Positions 42,689-51,130 of a DNA stretch of 53,772 bases are shown one piece after another; the first letter of the stretch is position 1, and the number at the start of each line of letters is the position of its first letter. The notes under the pieces are model-generated. The model was not told where the DNA came from. It searched no databases and worked only from the letters and a program-made list of their open reading frames with translations. The stretch covers positions 1 to 53,772 of the forward strand of contig CALWVV010000016.1 of NCBI GenBank assembly GCA_944385035.1, read 5' to 3'. Both the position numbers and the translations under genes were made by a program. The DNA is from an uncultured Oscillospiraceae bacterium (GTDB lineage Bacteria > Bacillota > Clostridia > Oscillospirales > Oscillospiraceae).

Positions 42689-45598
42689 TTAGTCCTCGAT
42701 CTTCTTTGCCTTTTTCACAATGGCCACGGCGCCGGCCACAACGGCCAGGCCGATGACCACATCGGCGCCGATGAGCATCTTCTGCCAGGTCTGCATACCG
42801 GGGTTCAGGTTCTCCTCGGTGTAGGCGCGGGAGTTGACCACGGTGTACAGGATGTTCTTGGAAGCCTGGCGCATGGCCAGCACAGAGGTAGCGCTCTCGG
42901 TGTCGGTGACGTGGTTGGTCTCGGTATCATAGTTCACCAGACAGAAGTCGGTGCCGCCCCGGATGGCCTGGTCGGCATCCATGTAGCCGTACACACCGAA
43001 GTAGTCGGTGAGCACCATACCCACAAAGCCCCACTCGTCCCGGAGGACCACGTTGCACAGCTCGTTGTTGGCGCCGGTCCACTGGGTACCGATGTAGTTG
43101 AAGGAGGACATGACGGCGTCGGCACCGCCCTCCTTGACGGAGATCTCAAAGGGCTTGAGGTAGACCTCGCGGATGGCCTGCTCGTTGGACCAGGTGCACA
43201 GCATGCTGTTGCGGTTGCCCTCCTGGTCGTTGAGGGCGTAGTGCTTGATGTAGGCGTACACGCCGAACTCCTCCGCGCCCTGGATGGCCTGGGCGGCGAT
43301 CTTGCCGGACAGGAGGCTGTCCTCGGAGTAGTACTCGAAGTTACGTCCTGCAAAAGCGGAGCGGTGGATGTTCATAGCGGGAGCGTACCAGCCGGAGGTA
43401 TCCATCTCGTCAGCCATCTTACCGATGCTGCGGCCGAACTCTTTGGCCAGATCGGGGCTCCAGGTGGCGGCGATCATCACGCCGGCGGGGAAGCCCACAG
43501 AGCCCTGGCCGGTGAAGTTGTTGTTGATGGAGGCAGGACCGTCGCAGTCGTAGGTCTGAACCTTGTCAATGCTGGCGATGGGGGCAGTCTGATAGCCGCC
43601 GTAGGCGATGAGGGAATCCATCTCGGAGATGGTCAGCTGATCCAGCAACTCATCCCACTTGGGATCGTCATAGGCCACACCCCGCAGGTCCACCAGCTTC
43701 AGACCGTTCTTGGCGCCGGTGGTGGGCATCACGTCGTCGGGGTTATTGTACTGGGTAGGGTCGTAGTTGTTGTTGTTGATAAAGGCAGCCTTGCTCTCCT
43801 CGTCCAGAGACAGGTTGGTGGGAGCGGCAGTAGCCTCGGCGTAGTTGGCAAAGCCATTGGCGCGACTGAGGTAGGTGGCGTTGCCCTCAGCAAAGCCGAA
43901 CTGGTTGGTGGCAGGGGTCTTGTCGCTGCTGCGGCCGTCCTTGTAGGAGATAGTCTCAGGCACGATGTACTGCTCGGAGTCCAGAACGGTGTGGGAATCA
44001 GAGTTGATGGAGATGGTGTACACACCGCCCTCCAGCACATAGGCGCCCTCGCCGTAGGTGTCGTAGGAGGCCATGTCCTCCAGCTTGATGGTAAAGCTCA
44101 GAGTCTCGGAGGCACCGGGCTCCAGGGTCCCGGTCTTGTCGAAGGCAACCAGGTTGGCGCTGGCCTTCTCAATGCCGCCATTGGTGTAGGGAGGATTGTA
44201 GTAGACCTCCACCACATCCTTGCCGGCCACAGAGCCGGTATTGGTGACGGTCACGTCAAAGGAGAGGGTGCCGTTTTCCAGGTCCTCGGTGAGCATGCTC
44301 ATCTCCTGGGTGAAGGAGGTGTAGCTCAGGCCGTAGCCAAAGGGGTACTGCACGGTGGCGTCATAGTCGATGAGGCCCTCCACAGCGGCGGTCTCATAGA
44401 ACTTGTAGCCCACATAGATGCCCTCCACATAGTTGACGAAGGCGGGAGTGGCGTTCTCATTGAAGCTGCCGCCAGCCAGGTACTCGTCCATATTGTCATA
44501 GTAGAAGGCGCCGAAGTTGTTCCAGGTGGGGGTCTGGGTCAGGTCGTAAACAAAGGTGTCGATGAGCTTGCCGGAGGGGCTGACAGTGCCGCTCAGGATG
44601 TTGCCCAGGCCGTTGAAGCCGCCCTGGCCGGTACCGGCGCACCAGATCACAGACTGGATCTGCTCATAGTCCTCCACAAAGCCCAGCTCAAAGGGGTTGG
44701 CGCCGTTGTAGAGCACGATCACCTTGTCAAAGTTGGAGCACACCAGGTCCAGCAGCTCCTCCTCCCGGTTGCTGAGCTCCAGGAAGTGGTCGCCCTCGTC
44801 CCAGTCGTTGCCCTCGTTGAGGCTGTCATCATAGGTGCCGTTGAAGTAAGCGGAGTCGCCGCCCACGGACTGCTCGCTGTTCCAGGTGCCGTTCACCACA
44901 GAGGCCATATCAGTGGGCAGGTCGGCGCCCTCGCCGCCTACACGGCCGATGACCACCATAGCGGTGTCGGAAAAGTCCTTGGCGTTCTGGATCATCTCGT
45001 CGGTGTAGAGGTTTACGTTGGGCTCAGGCAGGGTCCAGTCCTGGGCGCTCATGCCCACAGAGGGGCGGTCAGCCTTGTAGTCGATGTAGAACTGGCTGAG
45101 CTCCTCGTTGGTGGTAAAGCCGGCGTTGGCCAGACCCTCCAGCAGAGTGGTGGTGTGGTAAGCGTCATTCAGGGAGCCGGAACCGGTACCGCCGTACACG
45201 GGGTTGGTGGAGGCCCAGCCGAAGACGTTCAGGTTGGTATTGGCCTGGAGGGGCAGGGCGCTGTTGTCGTTCTCCAGCAGCACGATACCCTCCTCGGCGA
45301 TGTCCTCCACCAGAGCGGAAGCCTCGGCAGAGGTCTCCTCTCTGATGGTACCGCCGCCGGTGGCCAGAGAGATCATGGTGAACATCGGTCCCGTGCAAAT
45401 GAGATTGACGATGACGGCCACAGCCAGGATCATGGCCATGGCGGTCTCACCCCGTGCCAGGAACTTCTTGCTCCGGGGCATCTTGCGCACGGCGACCATG
45501 ATCGCAATGCCCAGCACGAGCACGACGGCCAAGGCGATCAAGTGATACTTGACCGAGTCCAGTACCTTGATGACGTCGTCCATGTTGATACTTAACAT
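42689..45598 (-). CDS. Membrane-anchored GH3 enzyme with reversed domain order
   Basis: A 969-residue GH3 protein in which the usually second domain comes first (AEEGIVLLENDNSALPLQ from about residue 93), then a fibronectin-III-like part (about 440-560), then the catalytic barrel (about 650-900: MNIHRSAFAGRNFEYYSED; nucleophile near Asp865 in GMVLTDYFG). Such inverted GH3 order is known, for example in a Ruminococcus albus beta-glucosidase. Two N-terminal helices (about 16-37, 53-76) with a basic loop between them and one C-terminal helix (about 943-962) before KKAKKIED suggest an outside enzyme tethered at both ends. AGGAGG precedes the ATG. Confidence 0.9.
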   Translation of the reverse strand: MLSINMDDVIKVLDSVKYHLIALAVVLVLGIAIMVAVRKMPRSKKFLARGETAMAMILAVAVIVNLICTGPMFTMISLATGGGTIREETSAEASALVEDIAEEGIVLLENDNSALPLQANTNLNVFGWASTNPVYGGTGSGSLNDAYHTTTLLEGLANAGFTTNEELSQFYIDYKADRPSVGMSAQDWTLPEPNVNLYTDEMIQNAKDFSDTAMVVIGRVGGEGADLPTDMASVVNGTWNSEQSVGGDSAYFNGTYDDSLNEGNDWDEGDHFLELSNREEELLDLVCSNFDKVIVLYNGANPFELGFVEDYEQIQSVIWCAGTGQGGFNGLGNILSGTVSPSGKLIDTFVYDLTQTPTWNNFGAFYYDNMDEYLAGGSFNENATPAFVNYVEGIYVGYKFYETAAVEGLIDYDATVQYPFGYGLSYTSFTQEMSMLTEDLENGTLSFDVTVTNTGSVAGKDVVEVYYNPPYTNGGIEKASANLVAFDKTGTLEPGASETLSFTIKLEDMASYDTYGEGAYVLEGGVYTISINSDSHTVLDSEQYIVPETISYKDGRSSDKTPATNQFGFAEGNATYLSRANGFANYAEATAAPTNLSLDEESKAAFINNNNYDPTQYNNPDDVMPTTGAKNGLKLVDLRGVAYDDPKWDELLDQLTISEMDSLIAYGGYQTAPIASIDKVQTYDCDGPASINNNFTGQGSVGFPAGVMIAATWSPDLAKEFGRSIGKMADEMDTSGWYAPAMNIHRSAFAGRNFEYYSEDSLLSGKIAAQAIQGAEEFGVYAYIKHYALNDQEGNRNSMLCTWSNEQAIREVYLKPFEISVKEGGADAVMSSFNYIGTQWTGANNELCNVVLRDEWGFVGMVLTDYFGVYGYMDADQAIRGGTDFCLVNYDTETNHVTDTESATSVLAMRQASKNILYTVVNSRAYTEENLNPGMQTWQKMLIGADVVIGLAVVAGAVAIVKKAKKIED

Positions 45599-45792
45599 TT
45601 CATCTTCCTCCTAATCCATTTTGAGCGCAGTGTTCACACGTCGCGTCTCTTGATGGAACGATCATAACAGAAATTCACCCTCTTTTTTCATAAGGCGCAC
45701 AAATTGACTGTTTTTTGGCGCAAACGGTTTTTCTCGTTGTGCTCATCTCACAAAAAATATGAATAATATTTGTCCATTTAGCTAACAGCCCC

Positions 45793-45832
45793 AAAAAAAT
45801 GTGCCGGAGTCCCCTTCCGGGGCTCCGGCACA
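45793..45832 (-). terminator. Terminator of the kinase/LytTR operon
   Basis: On the minus strand a GTGCCGGAG-CCCC stem with GGAA loop is followed by ATTTTTTT, just after the GHKL kinase stop. Confidence 0.9.
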
Positions 45833-45835
45833 GTG

Positions 45836-47152
45836 TTAGGTTTCGTTTTTGGGAATGGGGATCAGAATATTCATCACAAACCATTTGTCCCGGACCTCCA
45901 TGGTCACCGATCCGCCGTATTTCTGGGCGGTGTAGCGGATGCTCTTCACCCCATAGCCGTGGTAATCGGCATCCTGTTTGGTGGTCACGGGCAGGCCATC
46001 CCGGAAGGACACCTCCTCGGGACAGTAATTTTCACAGCGGATGATGAGAAAATCCTTGTGGGAATATACCGCTACATGGATCAGCCGCTTCTCCTTCTCT
46101 TGGATCCGCAGCTCACACTCAATGGCATTGTCCAGCATATTGCCGAACACGGTGCAGATGTCCATGACATCCATAAAACCCAGCTGCGCCCCGTCCGCCA
46201 CACAGGTCAGCTCAATTTTGTGTTTGGCACAGTAGAGGCTCTTGCCGGTAAGCACCGTGTCCAGCACGGAATTGCCCGTTTTGTTCTGGGCCTCATAGTT
46301 GCGGATCTCCTGTTCCATTCCATCCAGAAAATCGGAGCGTTTCTGGGCGTCGGGCTCAGCCCGAAGCACGGCGATCTGGTGCTTCAAATCGTGATATTTC
46401 CGGTTGATGAGATCAATGCTCTCCCGGCTCTGCCGGTACTGAACATATTGATTTTGCAGGATATTCTTCACCGCATCCAGCTCATGCTGGACCCGCAGCT
46501 CACCGCGCTGGATGTGATAGGCATAGAGCATCACCACGCCGGACAAATCCACTAGGGTGCGGATGTTGTAAACATCGCTGATGTAGCTGCCGCTGAACGG
46601 GGTATTGGCATAGACAAAGCTCAGATTGCTCATGGCAAAGCAGGTGATCCCCATGACCAGGGCGGGCCAGAGCTCCTGGGGCCTTACCGCCAGGGTGGGG
46701 TACTGCATAGACCCACGGCTCTCCAGGCGGTACATCAGGAAAAATACCGCTCCATAGACTGCGATGGCAAAAACCGCCGAGTAAACCAAGCTATCCTTTC
46801 CCAGCCGCAGCGCTCCGTAGGCATAGAGCTGCCACTCCAGAGAGGCGGCAAACTCCGCCAGAAGGAAGGCCCGCACCGTGCAGTAGCCCACACTTGCCAG
46901 GGACAGGTTACAGCACAGGGCAATGCAGCCAAACATCATCCCCACTGCCACCGCCATGCAGGGAATCCACAGGGCCACCGGCCAGGAACCGGTCACATAG
47001 AGGAAGAGACTCTGTATCACCAGAAACAGCCCCAGAACACTCCACAGCCTCCAGCCCTTCAGGCGCTTTTCATATTTTAGGATATAGACCAGACACGCTC
47101 CCCACTCTGCCAGTGCGGTGAGCACCCGTGGGATGCTGGGCACCACGTTCAT
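45836..47152 (-). CDS. GHKL-type sensor histidine kinase (AgrC/LytS-like)
   Basis: A 438-residue kinase with about six N-terminal membrane helices, a coiled linker and a SYHDLKHQIAVL-type H-box near residue 255 (YHDLKHQIAVLRAE). A GHKL ATPase domain follows with FGNMLDNAIE (N box) and DYHGYGVKSIRYTAQKYGG (G box). This layout is typical of peptide-sensing or cell-state-sensing kinases that act on LytTR regulators. Start chosen where ATGA overlaps the regulator stop. The signal is not known. Confidence 0.92.
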   Translation of the reverse strand: MNVVPSIPRVLTALAEWGACLVYILKYEKRLKGWRLWSVLGLFLVIQSLFLYVTGSWPVALWIPCMAVAVGMMFGCIALCCNLSLASVGYCTVRAFLLAEFAASLEWQLYAYGALRLGKDSLVYSAVFAIAVYGAVFFLMYRLESRGSMQYPTLAVRPQELWPALVMGITCFAMSNLSFVYANTPFSGSYISDVYNIRTLVDLSGVVMLYAYHIQRGELRVQHELDAVKNILQNQYVQYRQSRESIDLINRKYHDLKHQIAVLRAEPDAQKRSDFLDGMEQEIRNYEAQNKTGNSVLDTVLTGKSLYCAKHKIELTCVADGAQLGFMDVMDICTVFGNMLDNAIECELRIQEKEKRLIHVAVYSHKDFLIIRCENYCPEEVSFRDGLPVTTKQDADYHGYGVKSIRYTAQKYGGSVTMEVRDKWFVMNILIPIPKNET

Positions 47153-47862
47153 CGTCCCACCCCGCTGACATAATTGGTCAAAGCCTCTAAAAAGGCACTT
47201 TTCCGGGTGCGGCTGATGATAAGCTGCTCCCCATGGATCAGCACACATCCGTCCCGCACGCCGTCCACATGCTCCAGGTTCACCAGATAACCCTTATTGC
47301 TGCGGAAAAAGCCGTGGTTTTTCAGATCCTCTTCCGCTTGCTGGATGGTACCTCCCGCCGCGGCGTGATCCCCCGTCCGGGTGTGGTAGATAAGCTGATG
47401 GCCCCGGCTCTCCACATAATAAATGTCCCGCACGGCCAGTTTCATGGCCCCGCCCTTTACGGGGATGGTCAGGTAGGCGGCCTCCCGGCGGTTAATCCGC
47501 TGAACGGCCCGGCTCAGCCGCTGAGAAAAGGCGAAATAATTCACCGGCTTGAGCACATAGTCCAGGGCATCCACCGCATAGCCCCGGATGGCATACTGGG
47601 CCATATTGGTGATAAAAATAATGATGACCTCTGGGTCCTGCCGGCGGATCATCTCTGCCGCAGTCATTCCGTTCAGGAAGGGCATCTCCACGTCCAGCAG
47701 GATAATATCAAACTGGGCCTTGTAGCGCTCCACCAGCTCGTCCCCATCGTGATAGACCGTCACATCACAGTTCTGGCCGTTCTCTCGGGCAAAATCATCA
47801 ATATATTGGCAAAGCTGCCTGGTACAGTCTCTGTCATCGTCAGCCACCGCGATCCGGATCAT
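47149..47862 (-). CDS. LytTR-family response regulator
   Basis: A 237-residue regulator: receiver domain with Asp57 in FDIILLDVEMPFLNGM and a C-terminal LytTR DNA-binding domain from about residue 135 (IYYVESRGHQLIYHTRTG; FFRSNKGYLVNLEHVDGV; LIISRTRKSAFLEALTNYV). The ATG after GGGAGGGGG giving MIRIAVADD is chosen. It pairs with the GHKL kinase; its targets are unknown, and the GH3 operon lies just downstream. Confidence 0.94.
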   Translation of the reverse strand: MIRIAVADDDRDCTRQLCQYIDDFARENGQNCDVTVYHDGDELVERYKAQFDIILLDVEMPFLNGMTAAEMIRRQDPEVIIIFITNMAQYAIRGYAVDALDYVLKPVNYFAFSQRLSRAVQRINRREAAYLTIPVKGGAMKLAVRDIYYVESRGHQLIYHTRTGDHAAAGGTIQQAEEDLKNHGFFRSNKGYLVNLEHVDGVRDGCVLIHGEQLIISRTRKSAFLEALTNYVSGVGR

Positions 47863-47899
47863 GTGTTTTGCCCCCTCCCGTTTGAATAACAGTATAACC

Positions 47900-47928
47900 A
47901 GTATACCGGAGGAAATGTGGGATTGCAA
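47900..47928 (-). promoter_or_regulatory. Promoter of the LytTR/kinase operon
   Basis: On the minus strand TTGCAA, 17 nt and TATACT. A second TATACT lies nine bases downstream. Confidence 0.7.
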
Positions 47929-47962
47929 GACACACAAAGGGCATTTCTCCTACTTTTTCCAT

Positions 47963-47997
47963 AAAAAAGTCCCGGCAGAGCATAGCTCTGCCGGGAC
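47963..47997 (-). terminator. Terminator of mgtE
   Basis: On the minus strand a 13-pair stem GTCCCGGCAGAGC with a three-base loop is followed by TTTTTT, about 100 nt after the mgtE stop. Confidence 0.85.
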
Positions 47998-48095
47998 AAT
48001 TTTCTCTGATTCATGGCGGGTCAGTCCATGGCCCCGCGCCAGATGGGCAATGGTGCGGTCATAGATTCTTTCTCCTTCCGCCGTTCCAGACTGGG

Positions 48096-49466
48096 TCAAA
48101 TGCCCAGCACACAGGTAGCAATGCTGAAATAAATCAGCAGCGACAGGGCGTCCACCACCGTGGTAATAAAGGGAGCGGCCATTACAGCGGGGTCAATGCC
48201 GATTTTTTCCGCAGCCATGGGCAGCGTACAGCCTACTACCTTGGCGCAGATGACCGTCAGCATCAGGGTCAGGCACACCACCAAAGCCACCGGCACAGTC
48301 ACCTCGGGGTTATTCATCAGCCACCGGTCCACCACCATCATCTTCACAAAATTGGCCGCACCCAGGCACACGCCGCACAAAATGGCCACACGAACTTCCT
48401 TCCACACCACGGACATCACGTCGGAAAACTCCACCTCGTCCAGAGACAGGGCGCGGATCACCGCCACCGAGGACTGGGAACCGGAATTTCCGCCGGTACC
48501 AGAGAGCATGGGAATGAAGGATGTAAGCACTACGCATGCGGCCAGGGCCGACTCAAAGCTTGTGATGATGATCCCTGTAAAGGTAGCCGAAAGCATGAGC
48601 ATCATCAGCCAGGGGATACGGGAGCGCCAGGTCTCAAACACCCCGGTTTTCAGATAGGGCTTGTCCGAGGGGAGAATAGCGGCCATCTTTTCGAAGTCCT
48701 CGGTGGTCTCCTCCTCGATAACGTCCATGGCGTCGTCGAAGGTGATGATACCCACCAGGCGGTTTTCCCCATCCACCACAGGCAGCGCGGACAGGTCGTA
48801 CCGGGAGAACATCTGAGCCACGTCCTCCTTGTCCTCGTGGGTGTTCACAGACAGGACGTTGGTCTCCATAATGTCGCCGATCCGGGTCTCATAGGCGGAA
48901 AGAAGCATCCGTTTCACCGTCACCACGCCCAGCAGGATCCGGTTTTTGGTGACGTAACAGGTATATACCGTCTCTTTGTCCAAACCTACCTTTCGAATCC
49001 GGGCAAAGGACTGCTCCACGGTGGCATCCGGATGAAGGAAGACAAACTCCGTAGTCATAATGGAACCGGCGGAATCCTTAGGATAGTTCAGCAGCTGATT
49101 GATCTGGCTGCGGGTAGATGCATCGGTATTGCGCAGAATACGGGAGACCACGTTGGCGGGCATGTCCTCAATGATGTCCACCGTATCATCCAGATAGAGC
49201 TCGTCCAGAACTTCCCGCAGCTCCTTATCACTCAGGGCGCCGATCAGCTTCTCCTGGTCCTCACTATCCTCCAGATAGGTAAACACCGCCGCGGCCAGCT
49301 CTTTGGGCAGCAGGCGGAACACCAGGATCTCCTGCTCCACCTCCAGCTCGTCCAAAAACTCAGCGATGTCCACCTCATTCATCTGGGCCAGCTCCTCCCG
49401 CAGGCGGCGGAACTGGCGTTTCTCTACCAGCTCCATGAGCAGCTCCAGATCGTAATTTTCATGCAT
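48096..49466 (-). CDS. mgtE: Magnesium transporter MgtE
   Basis: A 456-residue Mg2+ channel. It has a cytosolic N domain of helical repeats (about 1-130), a tandem CBS domain pair (about 131-260, FVFLHPDATVEQSFARI; LPVVDGENRLVGIITFDDAMDVI), a plug helix and five membrane helices. The pore signature MLSGTGGNSGSQSSVAVIRALS and the ion-site region GIDPAVMAAPFITTVVDALSLLIYF are present. It lets Mg2+ in when internal Mg2+ is low. The ATG after GGGGAGGGG is chosen, since it begins the usual N domain. The 370-nt folded leader upstream suggests RNA-level control. Confidence 0.95.
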   Translation of the reverse strand: MHENYDLELLMELVEKRQFRRLREELAQMNEVDIAEFLDELEVEQEILVFRLLPKELAAAVFTYLEDSEDQEKLIGALSDKELREVLDELYLDDTVDIIEDMPANVVSRILRNTDASTRSQINQLLNYPKDSAGSIMTTEFVFLHPDATVEQSFARIRKVGLDKETVYTCYVTKNRILLGVVTVKRMLLSAYETRIGDIMETNVLSVNTHEDKEDVAQMFSRYDLSALPVVDGENRLVGIITFDDAMDVIEEETTEDFEKMAAILPSDKPYLKTGVFETWRSRIPWLMMLMLSATFTGIIITSFESALAACVVLTSFIPMLSGTGGNSGSQSSVAVIRALSLDEVEFSDVMSVVWKEVRVAILCGVCLGAANFVKMMVVDRWLMNNPEVTVPVALVVCLTLMLTVICAKVVGCTLPMAAEKIGIDPAVMAAPFITTVVDALSLLIYFSIATCVLGI

Positions 49467-49844
49467 GGCAAATTCCCCTCCCCAAAATTTGCGTCCAAGC
49501 GCAAGACAAAAGGCCACGGGGCATGGGAGAACCTTTGGAAAACGGTCAGCATATGGCCGCTTTCCAAACGCGCTCCGGCCCTGTGGCCGCACACAGACAG
49601 GGAATCCACAAAGCGTTACGCTTTGGGACGATCCATTCCGGCGGTGATGCAGGAGCCATACCGCCAAGGCCCCGGCTTCACCGCCTGTCGTCTGTGACAG
49701 CGGCTATCTGCATCGCAGCTATAACTTCGGCCTTCCATGTTTGGCCCCCACTTCCTTTCGTCTCAATTTTGGGTTGCATGCCCACGGTTTCCTGCAAGGC
49801 ACAAGCTCCACCCGGTTCGTCCTCAGAGGCCGCCGGGTGAAGCT
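49467..49844 (-). promoter_or_regulatory. Long structured 5' leader of mgtE, riboswitch candidate
   Basis: Between the predicted start of transcription and mgtE the RNA can form: a 12-pair stem AGCTTCACCCGG / CCGGGTGGAGCT (49803-49844); two competing helices, GGCGGTGA / TCACCGCC (49640-49647 with 49678-49685) against GGCGGT / ACCGCC (49640-49645 with 49660-49665); a hairpin CAAAGCG-TTA-CGCTTTG (49609-49625); and a nested stem of 11 plus 12 pairs (49512-49588) followed by TTTTG. The last looks like an intrinsic terminator before the gene. Mg2+-sensing M-box RNAs precede many mgtE genes, but I could not match the M-box consensus by eye. Confidence 0.5.
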
Positions 49845-49874
49845 ATTGTACCATTCTTTCTCCCCTCTTTGCAA
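49845..49874 (-). promoter_or_regulatory. Promoter of mgtE
   Basis: On the minus strand TTGCAA, 18 nt and TACAAT. Transcription from here gives a leader of about 370 nt. Confidence 0.65.
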
Positions 49875-49917
49875 GAGGCCGCAGGGTCTCATTTCGGTTA
49901 AATTCTGGGAAAATTCC

Positions 49918-51021
49918 TCAGTTCCACTCCACCTGGGCGGAGGATTTCACTACGTTGATGTAACTGCTCCCCGGCTTCAGAAAAACCTCTCCTCCGCTTG
50001 CTCCAGCAAAGCCATAGCAGCCGTTTTTACTGTCCCGCTGCCAGGTAATGGGGTAGACCTGTCCGTCCCGAAGAAGGAGACCATCTCCCGTTCCCGTAGT
50101 CCGTACGGACATCCGCCCGGCGGAGTCCCCGGCAATCACCGAGATGTCCGTGTAGAGCACCAACACATTGGATACCAGCACCGCTTCCCCGGTGTTTCCA
50201 TCCACATAATCCCGGTTCTTTCCGTTGATATGTTGAGAAATGCTATACTGTCCGCTCTGCTCATCATAGGTGAAGTACCCGGTCTTATAGGTGGAGAAGG
50301 GCACGGTCAGCGCTGTGGCCGCCTCTCCCCCGGCGGGCGTTTCCTGGTCAAAGGTCCACCCCACCTGATAGCCCTCCTTGTGCTCCTGACGGAACCACGA
50401 GGGCATCTGCTCTACAAGGTTCGTGCTGGAGGTAAGCAGGGAATGCTCATATCCGGCGCTGGCCCGGCGCTGCTGATCCCGCCAGCTGTCCACCCCACAT
50501 GGCCCGTTGACAAAGTCGATGGCGTTGACCCCCCAGCCCTTGATGGCCTCATAGGCCTGGGGGCTTCCTCCCGCGTGGACATAGATGGCATCGTGGCCAT
50601 AGGCCAGATTCACATAGTAGTCCCGTGCCGAGCGGATGGAACCCAGGTCTCCTACCCCCTGAATGTCCTGGAACAGGGCCATCATCCGGGTAATGCCCCC
50701 TTCCGCCACGATTTCATAAATCACATCCGCCTGCCCTACGCCCAGCTGGGGCAGAGCCTTTTCCAGATTATTAAACATCACGGCAATGGGCCGCTTCCCG
50801 CTGATGTCCTCCATCAGCCCCTCCCCCGTCAGGGGGTTGGTATAGGGATAGACCGGCTCGGGCTCCGGTTCTTCTACCGGCTCCGGTACAGGGGCAATCA
50901 CCGGAATGTCTTCCGACTGGGACCCCGACTGGGAAGCGGCCGCTTCCTTGCTTGCACAGGCAGTAAGTGCCGCCAAAAGCAGTCCCAAACACACCAACCA
51001 AACCAGTTTGCCTTTTTTCAT
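49918..51021 (-). CDS. DUF3048 (YerB-like) lipoprotein
   Basis: A 367-residue secreted lipoprotein: signal peptide MKKGKLVWLVCLGLLLAALTACAS with the lipobox Cys at residue 22, then a Pro/Glu-rich spacer and the DUF3048 domain. Marks are RPIAVMFNNLEKALPQLGVGQADVIYEIVAEGGITRMMALFQD, IRSARDYYVNLA and a C-terminal ITWQRDSKNGCYGFAGASGGEV. YerB of Bacillus belongs to this family; the function is unsettled. The ATG at MKKGK is preferred to one five codons upstream. Confidence 0.92.
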   Translation of the reverse strand: MKKGKLVWLVCLGLLLAALTACASKEAAASQSGSQSEDIPVIAPVPEPVEEPEPEPVYPYTNPLTGEGLMEDISGKRPIAVMFNNLEKALPQLGVGQADVIYEIVAEGGITRMMALFQDIQGVGDLGSIRSARDYYVNLAYGHDAIYVHAGGSPQAYEAIKGWGVNAIDFVNGPCGVDSWRDQQRRASAGYEHSLLTSSTNLVEQMPSWFRQEHKEGYQVGWTFDQETPAGGEAATALTVPFSTYKTGYFTYDEQSGQYSISQHINGKNRDYVDGNTGEAVLVSNVLVLYTDISVIAGDSAGRMSVRTTGTGDGLLLRDGQVYPITWQRDSKNGCYGFAGASGGEVFLKPGSSYINVVKSSAQVEWN

Positions 51022-51085
51022 TGCCGTCCCTCCCAATCTCTGTTTCTTCTTCCATCATACCGTTTTGTCCCAGGGCCTGTCAACC

Positions 51086-51125
51086 AAAAAAAGGATATTC
51101 GCCCAGGCGGACGAATATCCTTTTT
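51086..51125. terminator. Terminator between prfB and the DUF3048 gene
   Basis: AAAAAGGATATTCG and its exact complement form a 14-pair stem with a ten-base loop; T runs occur on both strands. It ends the leftward prfB transcript. Confidence 0.9.
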
Positions 51126-51130
51126 CCACA

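Noticed and set aside
40267-45595. Very long open frames on the plus strand (749 and 894 codons) opposite the two GH3 genes
   Set aside because: They lie entirely antisense to clear enzymes and have low-complexity, His/Gly/Val-rich products; they arise from GC-rich codon use. The same holds for long frames opposite citF, dctM, dctP and the ABC genes.
45620-45780. Possible LytTR binding repeats before the GH3 operon (ACCGTTTGC and ACAGTCAAT)
   Set aside because: The copies are imperfect and the spacing (8 nt between them) does not fit the usual 12-13 nt, so control by the neighbouring LytTR regulator is not supported.
49467-49844. Calling the mgtE leader an M-box
   Set aside because: Only a short GGCTCCTG-type similarity was seen; the CUGCUGCCC-like core is missing, so the class is left open.
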